Source of the DNA: Mesostigma viride
Taxonomy: Eukaryota > Streptophyta > Mesostigmatophyceae > Mesostigmatales > Mesostigmataceae
NCBI GenBank assembly: GCA_009746045.1
Contig: RPFO01000406.1
Location: forward strand, 1,268,030-1,332,029
Direction of reading: 5' to 3'
Length of the DNA: 64,000 nucleotides
Shown here: positions 21,008-30,547 of the stretch, in pieces
How the letters are laid out: every line of letters begins with the position of its first letter
Position numbering within the stretch: position 1 is the first letter of the stretch
Notes under the pieces: model-generated
Database searches by the model: none
Seen by the model: only the letters and a program-made list of their open reading frames with translations
Told to the model about the DNA's origin: nothing
Translations under genes and position numbers: made by a program

Positions 21008-21971
21008 CCAACCCTTTCTTGTTTTGGAGCTGCAAGCTTCACACCATGACCAACCCATTCCTTGCTGCCTTGTGAAATGGACACCTGGTTACCCTGGACT
21101 TATAATAAGCCTCATGAGCACCCCTTTTGCCACCTTAATGGTATCCTCTTTTAGGGATCTATGGTTCAACCCTGCCATCTGATCATTAACTTGACCTGCA
21201 GGTCATCCCCAACCCTTTCTTTTGCAACTGTACCTTGGCTTGGGCTTAAAGGAGGATATTGAATATTCCTTAGGCAACATATCCTGGATATCTGAATGAG
21301 AGGCCCTGACTACAGGAAACGTATTACAGTGAGTTCCTGGTCTTCCCAGTTATCACTGGCGCCCGTTTCATGGCGCCCGCCCCGAGCGTTCCAGGCATCA
21401 TCCATCCAAATGTTCACCAATGGAAACCACTTCAACACCACTGTGCCACTGCTTGATGGGGAGCCCATGTCATCACTGGGTGTTAAAGCCCAGGAGTCAT
21501 ACATACCAGGCTGTGGCTCAACTAGGGAATCGAACCCTACCCCAGAACCCCAGGTTAAACTTAACCTGGTCACATGACAGACAACAAGAGAGATTGGCAT
21601 ACAACATGATTATGTTTTATTATAGAATATCCACCAAAACCAATGTTGAGTGTTCCCAGTGGACCAGCCTGCACCAGCAAGGCCCAACTGTCAGGTTACA
21701 ACACCATAATATCCAAGGTTGTCACTTATTCACAGCTAAAGAAAACTAAACAAGAGAGATATATACAAACAACCTGGAAGAACTCTCAACATGGCCTGCC
21801 CTGTCATGGCCTAACTGCCCGAGGCCAAAGGCATCCCACTGTGCTAATCCTTTACAGGAAGAGCTTGCTCCTGTTGAGCCTTCTACCTGCTTGGTGACAG
21901 GTAGGCTACCTGTTGCCCTCCCCCCTGGGGACAACAGCACTGGTCAGCCACCAACTGGCAAAGGCTGGACT

Positions 21972-23330
21972 TCAAGTCCCACCAGAAAAGGGGTACATGA
22001 GCCCTTTGAGCACAGGGTATTGTAGCTCAGCCTTGCTCTCCAGCTTGGTGAGGGCGTCTGCTGGGTTGTCAACACCAGGCACATGTTCAAGATGAGCAAG
22101 GTAAGACATCTCCTTCAGCAACAAATAATCCAGATCCCTGCTCCTGGCGAGCTGTCTGTGCACAAACTGCACCATGCCCATGCTGTCTGTCTTGACCAGT
22201 GTGTGCAGCTGCAAGCTACAGGAAGCTACCTGACAGAGCTGGTAGAATAACTCCCTGAGGTAAAGAGCAGTGTGTAGCCCCTCACATATTGCCCTGCACT
22301 CAGCAATGTCACTGCTGGGCGTCACCCTGTTCTGTAACCTACTGTACCAGCTGACCAGAGAAGTGTGCTCCTGTTGTAGTGTAATGAGTGCTGCTGCCCT
22401 ACCCCTGACATCCGTCACCTTCCTGCTGTCCATGGAACTGTCCACAAAAAGCACCATGTTGAGTGGTTTGTACAAGTCCACAGCTGCCAGTATGAGTGGA
22501 GGTGAGCTCCTGACAGACTCAACCACCTGCTCTGCCCCTACCTCAACCAGCTGAGCATCTGTGAGCCTACTCAGCACCAACAAATCTGGGGCACAAATGC
22601 TAGCTAGCCAAGCCAACATTCCCCTGATTGTGGCACACCTGGCCTGGGTAATGGGCTGCTGGAGGGCATCAATGATCTGCTGAGGATAGTTGTTGCCACC
22701 CTCCATCTTGATAAACCAAGTACCTGCCCTCTTGATCAGCGTGGCCTGCATTCCACAAAACACCATGGGCTCATCCTGCTTCATGTGCTGGACCTTTCCT
22801 AACTCAAACCTCTTCTGGATCTTGGACAGTACTGAATCCACCCACTCAGGAGGCCCTAGAAGGTGCAGGTCATCTCCATGCAGAGATGCAAACACAGGCA
22901 ACCCTTCATGAGTACTCTGGAACAAGCAAGGATCAACTGGAGACACAGTAAAGCCACAGTGAGTTTTCAGAAACTTTTCCAGGCTCTTTCTCCAGATGAT
23001 AGGGCTGGACCTGAGACCCTCCAAACCCTTGAGTATTCTGAGATATTTTGACTTGATCTCTGCTCTCCACACCTTGGGCACTGTTACAAAGAAGGGAGGG
23101 ATATCACGCCACGTCTCCTTGGCCTGCTCCACATCACCCTTGAGAAAAGCCCTCTTGAAATCAATCAGCACAGAGCTGTACGCAATGCCCTTGACCAGGA
23201 AAGACAGATATATACACAGAACAATCCTCCAGGTATCATGCAGCATCCCAGGCGTATACAACTCCTCATCTGTCAGCTCCCCCGTGCCATGGTACTCAGT
23301 CACAACTGGCCTCACATGTGGCACCTGCAC
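21972..23330 (-). CDS. Retroelement reverse transcriptase and RNase H region
   Basis: Ty1/copia-type RT: motif A IDFKRAFLKGD (about 23,160) and the catalytic box ASLHGDDLHLLG (about 22,870, GDD in place of the usual VDD). The RNase H follows with LFVDSSMDSRK (about 22,440), the E-containing AECRAICEG, the D-containing VKTDSMGMVQF and the C-terminal VPGVDNPADALTK signature (about 22,050) typical of copia elements (ADxLTK). It makes cDNA from the element RNA in a virus-like particle. Confidence 0.9.
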   Translation of the reverse strand: MQVPHVRPVVTEYHGTGELTDEELYTPGMLHDTWRIVLCIYLSFLVKGIAYSSVLIDFKRAFLKGDVEQAKETWRDIPPFFVTVPKVWRAEIKSKYLRILKGLEGLRSSPIIWRKSLEKFLKTHCGFTVSPVDPCLFQSTHEGLPVFASLHGDDLHLLGPPEWVDSVLSKIQKRFELGKVQHMKQDEPMVFCGMQATLIKRAGTWFIKMEGGNNYPQQIIDALQQPITQARCATIRGMLAWLASICAPDLLVLSRLTDAQLVEVGAEQVVESVRSSPPLILAAVDLYKPLNMVLFVDSSMDSRKVTDVRGRAAALITLQQEHTSLVSWYSRLQNRVTPSSDIAECRAICEGLHTALYLRELFYQLCQVASCSLQLHTLVKTDSMGMVQFVHRQLARSRDLDYLLLKEMSYLAHLEHVPGVDNPADALTKLESKAELQYPVLKGLMYPFSGGT

Positions 23331-25507
23331 CCGTCTATCTCCTTCAGCTTGAGCACAAACAAGAGCCTTAGCAACTGATGCTCCCTGGGCAACTCATCCA
23401 CAGGCTCAGCACAGTTAGACACTATCCAGTCATGCCCACTGGAGACAAACCCTAGAATCCATGCCTTAGCCATCTTGGGGCTTTGCATCAACTCTACCAA
23501 CTGGTGCCAGGAAATAGGACTGTGACCAGCAATCTGGTACTTGTGCACCCCCAAGTCCCGTGGATCTAGGGTGGTTGGGATGATCAACAAGTCCTCAGCA
23601 ATGGGCTCCTTGCCTTCAGGCCCCACACTCTGCTGCCCCTTCACAGCCTTGACTGCCACAGCTAGACCCTTGGAGTAGTGATATCTCTGGAGGGGCAAAC
23701 TGCCATGACCTTCTAGTGCAAGCTCATCTGCTGACAGAGTCACTCCTGGCATGCACAAGAAATTCTGGCCCAAAATGGCAGGCCCCTGGTACCCTTCCAC
23801 CACACAGAACGCAGTGGGGACACCCAGGATAGGCACAGTCACTTCCCCTAGGATCTTCATTGTTACAGTGCCCGTAAAGTCACTCACTGCCCTGCAGCCA
23901 GCCTTATTCACCTTCAGGCCCTGAGCATCCTCCACCCTGATGATAGACACCTCTGAGTTAGTATCCACTTCTAGGGTAGCAGCCCAGCAAGAACCCCATT
24001 CAGTCAACTTAGATACCTTGGGATCCTTGTGCTTGTTGAACATGAGCGACCGGACAATGTCTGCCATGAGTGGCCTCTTGGACCCTGGTGCAGGCCCAGC
24101 CCCCGTTGGCTCCACCACAGGTGATGCAGTTGCCTCCTGCACCTCATCATCATCAGAGGGATAGCCACCTCCCACGTCAGTGACAGGCACATCAACTACC
24201 TGGTCCTTAACCTGGCCCTCCAGCCAACACTGGGGTCCAGGCCCGTCTGCAGGCCAGATTGCATGTGGCTTGCGTTCCTTGACGTTGGCCCAGCTCAACC
24301 TGTAAACATGCCTGGGATTACTCTCCAAGGCCACAAGGCAGGAACGATTGGCATCTTCCACACAGGTCACCACCCCGTTCTGCCACTTGCCCCTCTTGCC
24401 CTGCATTGATGGCTCCTTCCACATTCTGACCTTCAGCCCCACCTGAGGCCTCAGCACATTCCAGCCCCTATCCTTGCGTCTCAACTGAGCAAACACCCTG
24501 TCTGCTTTCCTCAAGCAAGCCTGGACCACTTCCTGGGCTAGCATCCCAAACTGCAGTGCTACAGGATTGACAGCCACCCCGTCATAATAGTAGTTTATTC
24601 TGAGGTTCAACTGTTCTTCCACCTGCCTGGTCCACACTGCCCTCTCCAAAGCAGATGCTACCAGTGGCACCTTAGGTTCTGCCAGCACTACGGTCTTGAC
24701 CTCCCTGATGGATCTCTCCACAGCACCTTGCTGTCCATGGCTCTCCCTGGGCGTGACCAGCAGCTTGCATGGCAGTTGCTCCTGCTGTGACAGTAGGCAC
24801 TCAAACTGAATATCAGCCTGTACTGTCTTGTACACCCCAAAGCCTGGTAAGAGAGTCTGCAAGCCCAGCAGCAGGGTATTCCCCTTCATATCTGGCAGAA
24901 TCTGGAGCAGCCTGTACCTGCTAAATCTGTCCACTGCCACCAAAATGTATAAGCCCCTGATATGCTGGACGTCTACCTGGATGTCCCCCTTCTCCCTGGC
25001 AGGCTCCCTAGCATGGGACCTTGGCTTCTTGGCAGCATTCTCCTTACAAGTACATTGCTCAGCTGCAGCCCTGCATGCTTCCCTCAGTGGCTCATCTCCA
25101 ATCTTCCAACCAAACATCTCAGCCATGGCTGTGTGACCAAAGATATTGTGCAGCCTGCGTCCAGCATCCGTGTAGCTCAGTTGCCTAGCCAGATTACGCA
25201 CCTGGGAAGACGCCTGGACGGGCCCTGCGTGTGAGGACGCAACATCCACCTTCTGCATCTTGGATCCAGAGGACCCAGCAGACCCTCCCAGCAGAGCATC
25301 TAGGCTCCCAGAGCCAACCCTGTCTGGGGACCCTCCACCTGTTGACAGTTGAGGGGATTGTTGTGCTGCAGCATGCATGCAATCTTGTGGAATGAGAACA
25401 TCAGTACACCCCTGGTGCTGATCAGAGGTGGCACCCTGCCCAGATTTATTTACATGTGAAGCTGTGTCCCCACAGGGTGTCTCACTATGTACACGGGACT
25501 GCTTCAC
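23312..25507 (-). CDS. Retroelement integrase plus protease-like segment
   Basis: The N-terminal part holds the zinc-binding pre-integrase pattern LHNIFGHTAM...CTCKENA. The DDE core follows, with acidic residues in ILVAVDRFSRY, TVQADIQF and GQQGAVERSIREVK. About 500 residues in comes an aspartic-protease-like segment, LEVDTNSEVSII followed by PAILGQNFLCMPG, the flap-to-ILG arrangement of retroelement proteases. In canonical copia elements the protease precedes the integrase; here it lies between integrase and RT. The protease call rests on two short motifs only. Confidence 0.75.
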   Translation of the reverse strand: MKQSRVHSETPCGDTASHVNKSGQGATSDQHQGCTDVLIPQDCMHAAAQQSPQLSTGGGSPDRVGSGSLDALLGGSAGSSGSKMQKVDVASSHAGPVQASSQVRNLARQLSYTDAGRRLHNIFGHTAMAEMFGWKIGDEPLREACRAAAEQCTCKENAAKKPRSHAREPAREKGDIQVDVQHIRGLYILVAVDRFSRYRLLQILPDMKGNTLLLGLQTLLPGFGVYKTVQADIQFECLLSQQEQLPCKLLVTPRESHGQQGAVERSIREVKTVVLAEPKVPLVASALERAVWTRQVEEQLNLRINYYYDGVAVNPVALQFGMLAQEVVQACLRKADRVFAQLRRKDRGWNVLRPQVGLKVRMWKEPSMQGKRGKWQNGVVTCVEDANRSCLVALESNPRHVYRLSWANVKERKPHAIWPADGPGPQCWLEGQVKDQVVDVPVTDVGGGYPSDDDEVQEATASPVVEPTGAGPAPGSKRPLMADIVRSLMFNKHKDPKVSKLTEWGSCWAATLEVDTNSEVSIIRVEDAQGLKVNKAGCRAVSDFTGTVTMKILGEVTVPILGVPTAFCVVEGYQGPAILGQNFLCMPGVTLSADELALEGHGSLPLQRYHYSKGLAVAVKAVKGQQSVGPEGKEPIAEDLLIIPTTLDPRDLGVHKYQIAGHSPISWHQLVELMQSPKMAKAWILGFVSSGHDWIVSNCAEPVDELPREHQLLRLLFVLKLKEIDGCRCHM

Positions 25508-26850
25508 TAGTCACTTCTGATCAGACTGCCCCTTCTTCTTGTTTGGGCAATCCCTCTTCCAGTGACCTTCCTTGCCACAAGCAAAACACTTGCTCTTGCC
25601 AGACCCTCCCCCTGGGGCCTTGCTGTCCTGCTTGTTCTGGTTGCCTGAGGCTGATTGTTATTCTGCCCCTGGCCACCACCCTTACCCTGCTGATGGCTGT
25701 TACGGTTGCCAGACTGGTTCCCCTGATTCTGGTTCCCCTGCTGACCTCCTCCACCACCCTGGTTCTGCTCCTTCTGGGCCTGCTTCCTTCTCCTGCTACC
25801 ATACCGTGTCCCAGATGGGGTACGGTTCTTGCCCTGGCTAGCCTGAGACGCTGACCCTCCCTGAGAACTGATACCCTTGCAGGTAGGGACCCGGGTCCTG
25901 AAGTTTAGTATCACACGCTTCAGAGCCCCCCAGGTGCCATCAGTGAGATCACAGAGCTGCCTAGCAGTAGCCCTACCTTCCTCTGACAAGCCCATCTTAT
26001 CAAAGAAGTGGTCTGCTGCTGCCCTGACTGTCACACTGAAGCCCTGCTTCTTGCCTGCCTCCACGATCAACTCAAACCTGGCCAGCTCAGCAGCCACCTC
26101 ACCCTTGATCTCAAACTCATCAAATTCTCTCTTCTTTTCCATGGTGAGATTGTGAACCCTGTCAGAAAACTCCTCCTTGATGTCATCTAGGAACTGCAGC
26201 CAAGTGTGCCCCTCTTTCAGAGCATGCCTAGCCATGTCATTGACCCTTTCAGACGACCCCTTGTTTGCGGTGGAAGAGTGAAACACCCTGACAATATCCA
26301 CACCTGCTGCGACAGAGCCCACGACTAGCTTCATGTCATCAAGCCATTTATCCAGGTTGTCTTGCTTCAGGGAGGGTTGAGCGCTTTCTGCCCATTCATG
26401 ACTGTCACAGCATCAGAAAATGGACGGGTGCCAGGCAACACACTCCCCACACGCACTGGTGGTGCCTGGGGAGGGTCAATCCTAGCCTCCAAACGCTCGG
26501 GCAACATACCAGACACCCTATCGTGAACAGCAGCTTGCTTTGCAGCACGCACACCTGGGGTGACGATGGCGTCCTCCTCACCAGGCGTTGTGAGCACCAC
26601 TGCCTCCGTAGGTCGCCTGGCACGCTTGACTTTCTCCGCCTCAGCTTGCCCATCACGCCACCGCTTGTGTGTTCTCCCGGCTCTGGGGTCCATCTCTGGG
26701 ATAGGTTGCCCAGCTGGCGCCTCCACGCCCCTCTCCTCCATCGCCTCCCCTTCCTCTCTGGCGATGTCCTCCTCTGCCGTTCGCTCCCGTTGCTCCTCGA
26801 ATGTCGCCGCACCCCGGCTTGCCCTCCTAGGCATTATATACAATGGCTGC
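25500..26850 (-). CDS. Retroelement gag region
   Basis: Encodes MPRRASRGAATFEEQRER, a helical capsid-like section (SSERVNDMARHALKEG, TWLQFLDDIKEEFSDRV) and then a long Gln/Asn/Gly-rich linker. A CCHC zinc knuckle CFACGKEGHWKRDC stands at about 25,590-25,540 just before the pol region. Gag would form the particle, and the knuckle would bind element RNA. The parts lie in more than one frame; no joined protein is proposed. Confidence 0.8.
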
Positions 26851-26902
26851 GACCAACTTTGCAACAAGAAAACAGCAAACTCTCCACCTATCCTCCACCC
26901 CC

Positions 26903-27868
26903 TCAAGCCTCGTTTTCAGACGAAGCTTCTCCTGCAACCGGTGCAGGTGCTGGCTCGTGGAACGGTCCCTCCACCGGATTCAATGGCTGCCCCTGGTCGT
27001 CGTGAGTAGGCACAGGCCTAATAACCACCGGAAGCCTCAAACCATACGCGTAATCACGTATCCAGCGAGAACGCCCCCACCTCAACAAATGGGCCTCACC
27101 TAAACCAACGTTGTCGTCAATGTGGTAGCGATTAAGCTCGTCCCGCTGCGCCTGCTCACGGCCCTCCTGAGAGCCGTCGCCCTCGTGACGCCTCTGGGCC
27201 GGCTGTACTACCGCCCCTGCTGGCTGATCTACGAAGTCGTAGAAGGCGTCGTCGGCTGAGACCTCTCGACCGCCAACCACGTCGACAGTCAAACTTAGCT
27301 GGTTTAACTCTCGGCGAGAATGTGGAGTATCCCGACTAGTGTAGATGGAGAAGGGATTAAGAGTAATGAAGACACGATCAGCAGCGCCTCTGGTCAACTC
27401 TAAGACAGAGTGCGCCAGATTCTGGCACTCTGCCACCAACGCCTGCGTACTGCCACGAACGATGGCCTCCCGCCTGTCCCGGGCGACCTGCACCACGTTT
27501 GGCACGCCGGTGTAGTCGTCCCCAAGGCGGAGATTGGCGACAAGGTCGTTTATCTCTCGGGCACCCCCGAGGCTTATGGCAATTATCTGCAAAAGCAGAG
27601 TGACCACCTGCTCAAACGCGAATGCGTTTGTGTGGCCAGCCCGCCAAGACGCTGGCAGCCTTCTGATGATTTCCGCGAGGTCCTCGCGAAATCTCAGCAG
27701 CTGCTCGGCTGCTCCTCGGACGTACTCGCCCGGCGCCGACACCGCACGAATATTTCGGCGCACTTCCTCCGAGTCCTCGTGCCCTCCTGCGGGTACTGGA
27801 CTGGACGCCGCTACCGTTGCTGCACGCGCAAAGGTGTTTGTCCTAGCTTCAGAGTCCGAATTCGACAT
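26903..27868 (-). CDS. Extra 5' open frame of the nested retroelement
   Basis: About 320 codons between the 5' LTR and the gag region, beginning MSNSDSEARTNTFARAAT. The middle is helical with an Ala/Leu-rich heptad-like section (AAEQLLRFREDLAEIIRRL, VVTLLLQIIAISLGGA). The C-terminus is Pro-rich. No zinc knuckle, protease or envelope motif is seen. The open frame extends upstream into the LTR (to 27,985). It might be a gag N-terminal part or an added gene; its role is unknown. Confidence 0.6.
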   Translation of the reverse strand: MSNSDSEARTNTFARAATVAASSPVPAGGHEDSEEVRRNIRAVSAPGEYVRGAAEQLLRFREDLAEIIRRLPASWRAGHTNAFAFEQVVTLLLQIIAISLGGAREINDLVANLRLGDDYTGVPNVVQVARDRREAIVRGSTQALVAECQNLAHSVLELTRGAADRVFITLNPFSIYTSRDTPHSRRELNQLSLTVDVVGGREVSADDAFYDFVDQPAGAVVQPAQRRHEGDGSQEGREQAQRDELNRYHIDDNVGLGEAHLLRWGRSRWIRDYAYGLRLPVVIRPVPTHDDQGQPLNPVEGPFHEPAPAPVAGEASSENEA

Positions 27869-27892
27869 ATCCGTCGACCAGACTGTAATACG

Positions 27893-28536
27893 ATTTAGAT
27901 GAACGCGGATCAGTGAGTTTCTGGTCTTCCCAAGATGTGATGAATGGAGCCATGGTTTCAACCAGCGGCTTTTAACCTTTACCACAGTTGCCTCACTACC
28001 CTGTGGTCACTAGCCTGAGGCGGCAGTACCCACGGACGGTGTTGGGAAAAGACGCTTGGCCACTGCTGTGTCCGAGCCTTTCTAGGTCTCACCATTGCTG
28101 CCAGGCCTTGCACGCCTTGGCAGGTCCGCCACTGTCAATTTCCTTGGTTGCATCAATCCAGGACGTCTGTCCTTCCATGAATGACAGTAACGCTCTGGAT
28201 TTATCCGTCATGACAAGTACCCGTCCATCCCAGGCCTGCAGGACTGCCAGTCCTGAAGTCCTGTGACATTCTTGGTACCATCAACCAATATTGACCACAG
28301 TACCTCCTAGTGACAGTCGGTCCTGTGACACGTAACTTGTGATGGTTCACCCAACACTGCCACGTGCCCTGTCCCTCACGTGTCCTTAGTCCTGGTACTG
28401 CTGTAGCGTCCGGCGGCATTACTTCGGGACTTGATAACTCTCAAGTTCCTTGTCCAAATGAGGCGTTTAGCACGGCGTTGGAAAGGCCACTTCAAGTATG
28501 ATATGCTTAGCATATTGCATCACCAATATGCTAACT
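27893..28536 (-). repeat. 5' LTR of the nested retroelement
   Basis: Partner of 20,364-21,007. It is followed outside by the target duplication GGAGC (28,537-28,541). No clear tRNA primer-binding site (TGG...) was found immediately inside it. Confidence 0.93.
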
Positions 28537-28895
28537 GGAGCCTCCATGGTGGTGTGAGCGCGAGAGTGCGGATTGTCGTGGGAGAGTCCGCCTTTATTCC
28601 CGTGGGAGATCTCCCACGAGGAATCGAATCGTGTCGGCTTGTCGGTTACGTCGTGTCGGTCGACCGTGTCGTCATGCAGGTTGAAGTTCGAGACCATTCT
28701 GGAAGGTTGTATACCGTATGTTTAGAAAAAAAAAGTTTAGATTAAAAAAATTCAGTTCGTTTAAAAACCACACAAACCCTCGAACCTCGACCCTCAAGAA
28801 AAATGGTCCCATGGAACTTTTTTATTTCCTGTATAATGCCTGCAGTTTAGAATATCCTTTTTCGACGTTCATGAAATTTCCCACGGGAAAACTGT
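28537..28895. promoter_or_regulatory. PLV intergenic region with CGTGGGAG palindrome
   Basis: Lies between the recombinase gene's 3' end and the retroelement. It contains GTCGTGGGAGAG (28,575), the perfect palindrome CGTGGGAGATCTCCCACG (28,600-28,617) and TTTCCCACGGGAAAA (28,874), the motif otherwise concentrated in the TIRs. A short plus-strand frame reads out to 28,745 without an ATG inside this region (ESAFIPVGDLPRGIESCRL...). It may be a small gene, but I cannot support a start. A run of A/T follows at 28,728-28,780. Confidence 0.45.
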
Positions 28896-30179
28896 CTACT
28901 TTTTCCTCGGCCTCAGCCGACGTCCTCCAGTCTCGCCGCCTGTGGGAGAGGGGTCCCCCGCCTGCCGCTCGTAAACGGCTCCTGTAAGTACGTCATGTCC
29001 CATCAAGTCACCAGCCCATTTTCGCTTTTTCCACGAAGCGCCCTTCAGGAAACGGGTGATGTACGCCTGCCTCGTTGCATCAATGCCGTGGTAGATGCGG
29101 TTGTACTTCGCAGAATAATACTCGTGCTTCATGTATTCGCCTGGATTTTTTGGGTCCTCGAACACGTACTTCTGATGAGCTCGAGCCTGCAACGCGTTAA
29201 TCAGCTTCTTGTACCCGTCTGGAATTTGGTAGTCGTACGTGCCGTACGTCTCTGCCGTCTTAAAATGTTGAATTATCATGCGGCGCTCGCTCGGAATGTA
29301 TCCGTTCTCGTGTGGCTCGAGCTCGCTGATAGAACTGACAATGCGCATTTTGTCGTGGTCGTACCTGGTTGGTGGCAGTTTCTCGCCGGACAGGTAAATA
29401 AGACCCATCAAAGCGGCGTCAGACGTAGGGTCCTTTTTGTACTCGGCGGCGGCGATCCGCTGGAGCTGCTCGTACGTATACCTCAGTGGCTTGCTCTCGG
29501 CCCTGTCGAATTTCCTGTCGAGGTCGCCGACCTTCAGCTCATTGACTCGAGCAGCGTACGCGTCCGTCACGTCGCGTGGGAGCCTCTTTTCAGGTGGCAT
29601 CATTCGATTCACCCCGTTTATCACTCCGAGCAAGTTCTTCTCGTTCTCCCTCCACGCATCCTCTTTCGAGTGTGCGAGCTTGCGTTTGGGTTCCGAGGTT
29701 TCGTGGACGACGCGCAAGACACGGGCGGTGTCTGCAAGGCAGTCGACTGATTCGTCCTGCGAGCACCCCATTTTGTCAAGGAGAACTCGCAGCCTGCCGA
29801 TATACCCCTTCGCGGTTTTGCGCGTCGCCCCGCGCTCTCTCGAGGGCCTGCCAGGCTCGTGATGCTCTGGCCGGGAATCCGCTGCGGCGACGGCCTCGTT
29901 GAACGTCCAATATCGTCCATCAGTAGGTCGCGCAGGCGGTTCCTCGTGGTGCGGTGGCTCCGGCGAGGGTGGAGAGGTCGCCTGCAAGCCGATTTTTTCC
30001 GCGCACTCGGGGTTATTTGCGATCCATCGGTCACTGGGATTCCAGACGCCCTTCTTGACCTTGCTTTTCGCCGAGATGCAGTTCGTCTGGTCGCGGGCGA
30101 TTGCTCGCCTCTTCGCCTGGGCCCGTCGCCATTGCTCGCGACGCTCCTCTACGGTCACCGTCATCTGATGACTGAACAT
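28896..30179 (-). CDS. PLV tyrosine recombinase (integrase)
   Basis: A DNA strand-exchange enzyme expected to integrate or excise the element. About 420 residues; ATGs at 30,179 and 30,164 are both possible starts, the second giving MTVTVEERREQWRRA. The C-terminal catalytic half shows LMGLIYLSGEKLPPTRYDH (motif I region), a Lys-bearing strand IIQHFKTAE, the box II-type GIDATRQAYITRFL and the H...Y pair in LMGHDVLTGAVYER, with the tyrosine nucleophile near the end. The N-terminal half is basic and charged (RRAQAKRRAIARDQ). Tyrosine recombinases replace the Polinton DDE integrase in several PLV groups, which agrees with the absence of a DDE integrase among the viral genes. It is transcribed leftward with the primase. 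Confidence 0.85.
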   Translation of the reverse strand: MFSHQMTVTVEERREQWRRAQAKRRAIARDQTNCISAKSKVKKGVWNPSDRWIANNPECAEKIGLQATSPPSPEPPHHEEPPARPTDGRYWTFNEAVAAADSRPEHHEPGRPSRERGATRKTAKGYIGRLRVLLDKMGCSQDESVDCLADTARVLRVVHETSEPKRKLAHSKEDAWRENEKNLLGVINGVNRMMPPEKRLPRDVTDAYAARVNELKVGDLDRKFDRAESKPLRYTYEQLQRIAAAEYKKDPTSDAALMGLIYLSGEKLPPTRYDHDKMRIVSSISELEPHENGYIPSERRMIIQHFKTAETYGTYDYQIPDGYKKLINALQARAHQKYVFEDPKNPGEYMKHEYYSAKYNRIYHGIDATRQAYITRFLKGASWKKRKWAGDLMGHDVLTGAVYERQAGDPSPTGGETGGRRLRPRKK

Positions 30180-30525
30180 GAGACAATTTTTTGGCTCGAG
30201 GCTTTTTATACCCTACGGGGTGGATCCTTGGGCGCCCTCGAGGCCGTTTCGGTTCGTGTCGTTTTTCCGTTTTGGAGGGTGAGCGCCCACGTGGACGCCT
30301 GCGATCGCCCACCAAGGCGAGGATGGCCAATCGGATTTCGGGGCTCATGTCGTGACAGGTGGACGGAATCGTGTCGTGGTGGCCTGCTTCTTGAAGGATC
30401 CTGACGACACGTTCTAGAGTTTTCTGCCCCAGTCGAGAACCCGAACAATATCGGAGGAGTGCTTGGGTGTCCAACACGTACTCCTTCTCGGCGCCTGCGT
30501 ATCGTTTGATGGACGGAATATCCAT
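30031..30525 (-). CDS. PLV small basic protein with AT-hook
   Basis: Begins MDIPSIKRYAGAEKEYVLDT. The first 65 residues look like a compact helical domain (QKTLERVVRILQEAGHHDT). The second half is strongly basic, with the AT-hook core KRPRGRPRIH, which binds the minor groove of A/T-rich DNA. The C-terminal third overlaps the recombinase 5' end in another frame, so the real stop-proximal part may be smaller. Possible roles are DNA packaging, transcription control or origin binding; none is shown by the sequence. Confidence 0.6.
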   Translation of the reverse strand: MDIPSIKRYAGAEKEYVLDTQALLRYCSGSRLGQKTLERVVRILQEAGHHDTIPSTCHDMSPEIRLAILALVGDRRRPRGRSPSKTEKRHEPKRPRGRPRIHPVGYKKPRAKKLSHVQSSDDGDRRGASRAMATGPGEEASNRPRPDELHLGEKQGQEGRLESQ

Positions 30526-30547
30526 AGTATATCATGTTCAGAGAAAA

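Larger units (their letters stand above)
20364..28536 (-). mobile_element. Copia-like LTR retroelement nested in the PLV
   Basis: An 8.17-kb element on the minus strand, with 644-bp LTRs at 20,364-21,007 and 27,893-28,536 and a 5-bp target duplication GGAGC at 20,359-20,363 and 28,537-28,541. I noticed about one difference between the LTRs, so the insertion is very young. The internal parts in element order are an extra open frame, a gag region with a zinc knuckle, integrase, a protease-like segment, RT and RNase H. The RT and the integrase-before-RT order are Ty1/copia type. LTR ends are AGTTAGC...CTAAAT in element sense, not TG...CA. It looks largely whole, with the parts spread over several frames as is usual for gag and pol in such elements. 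The 965-bp stretch 21,008-21,972 is non-coding 3' sequence. Confidence 0.93.
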
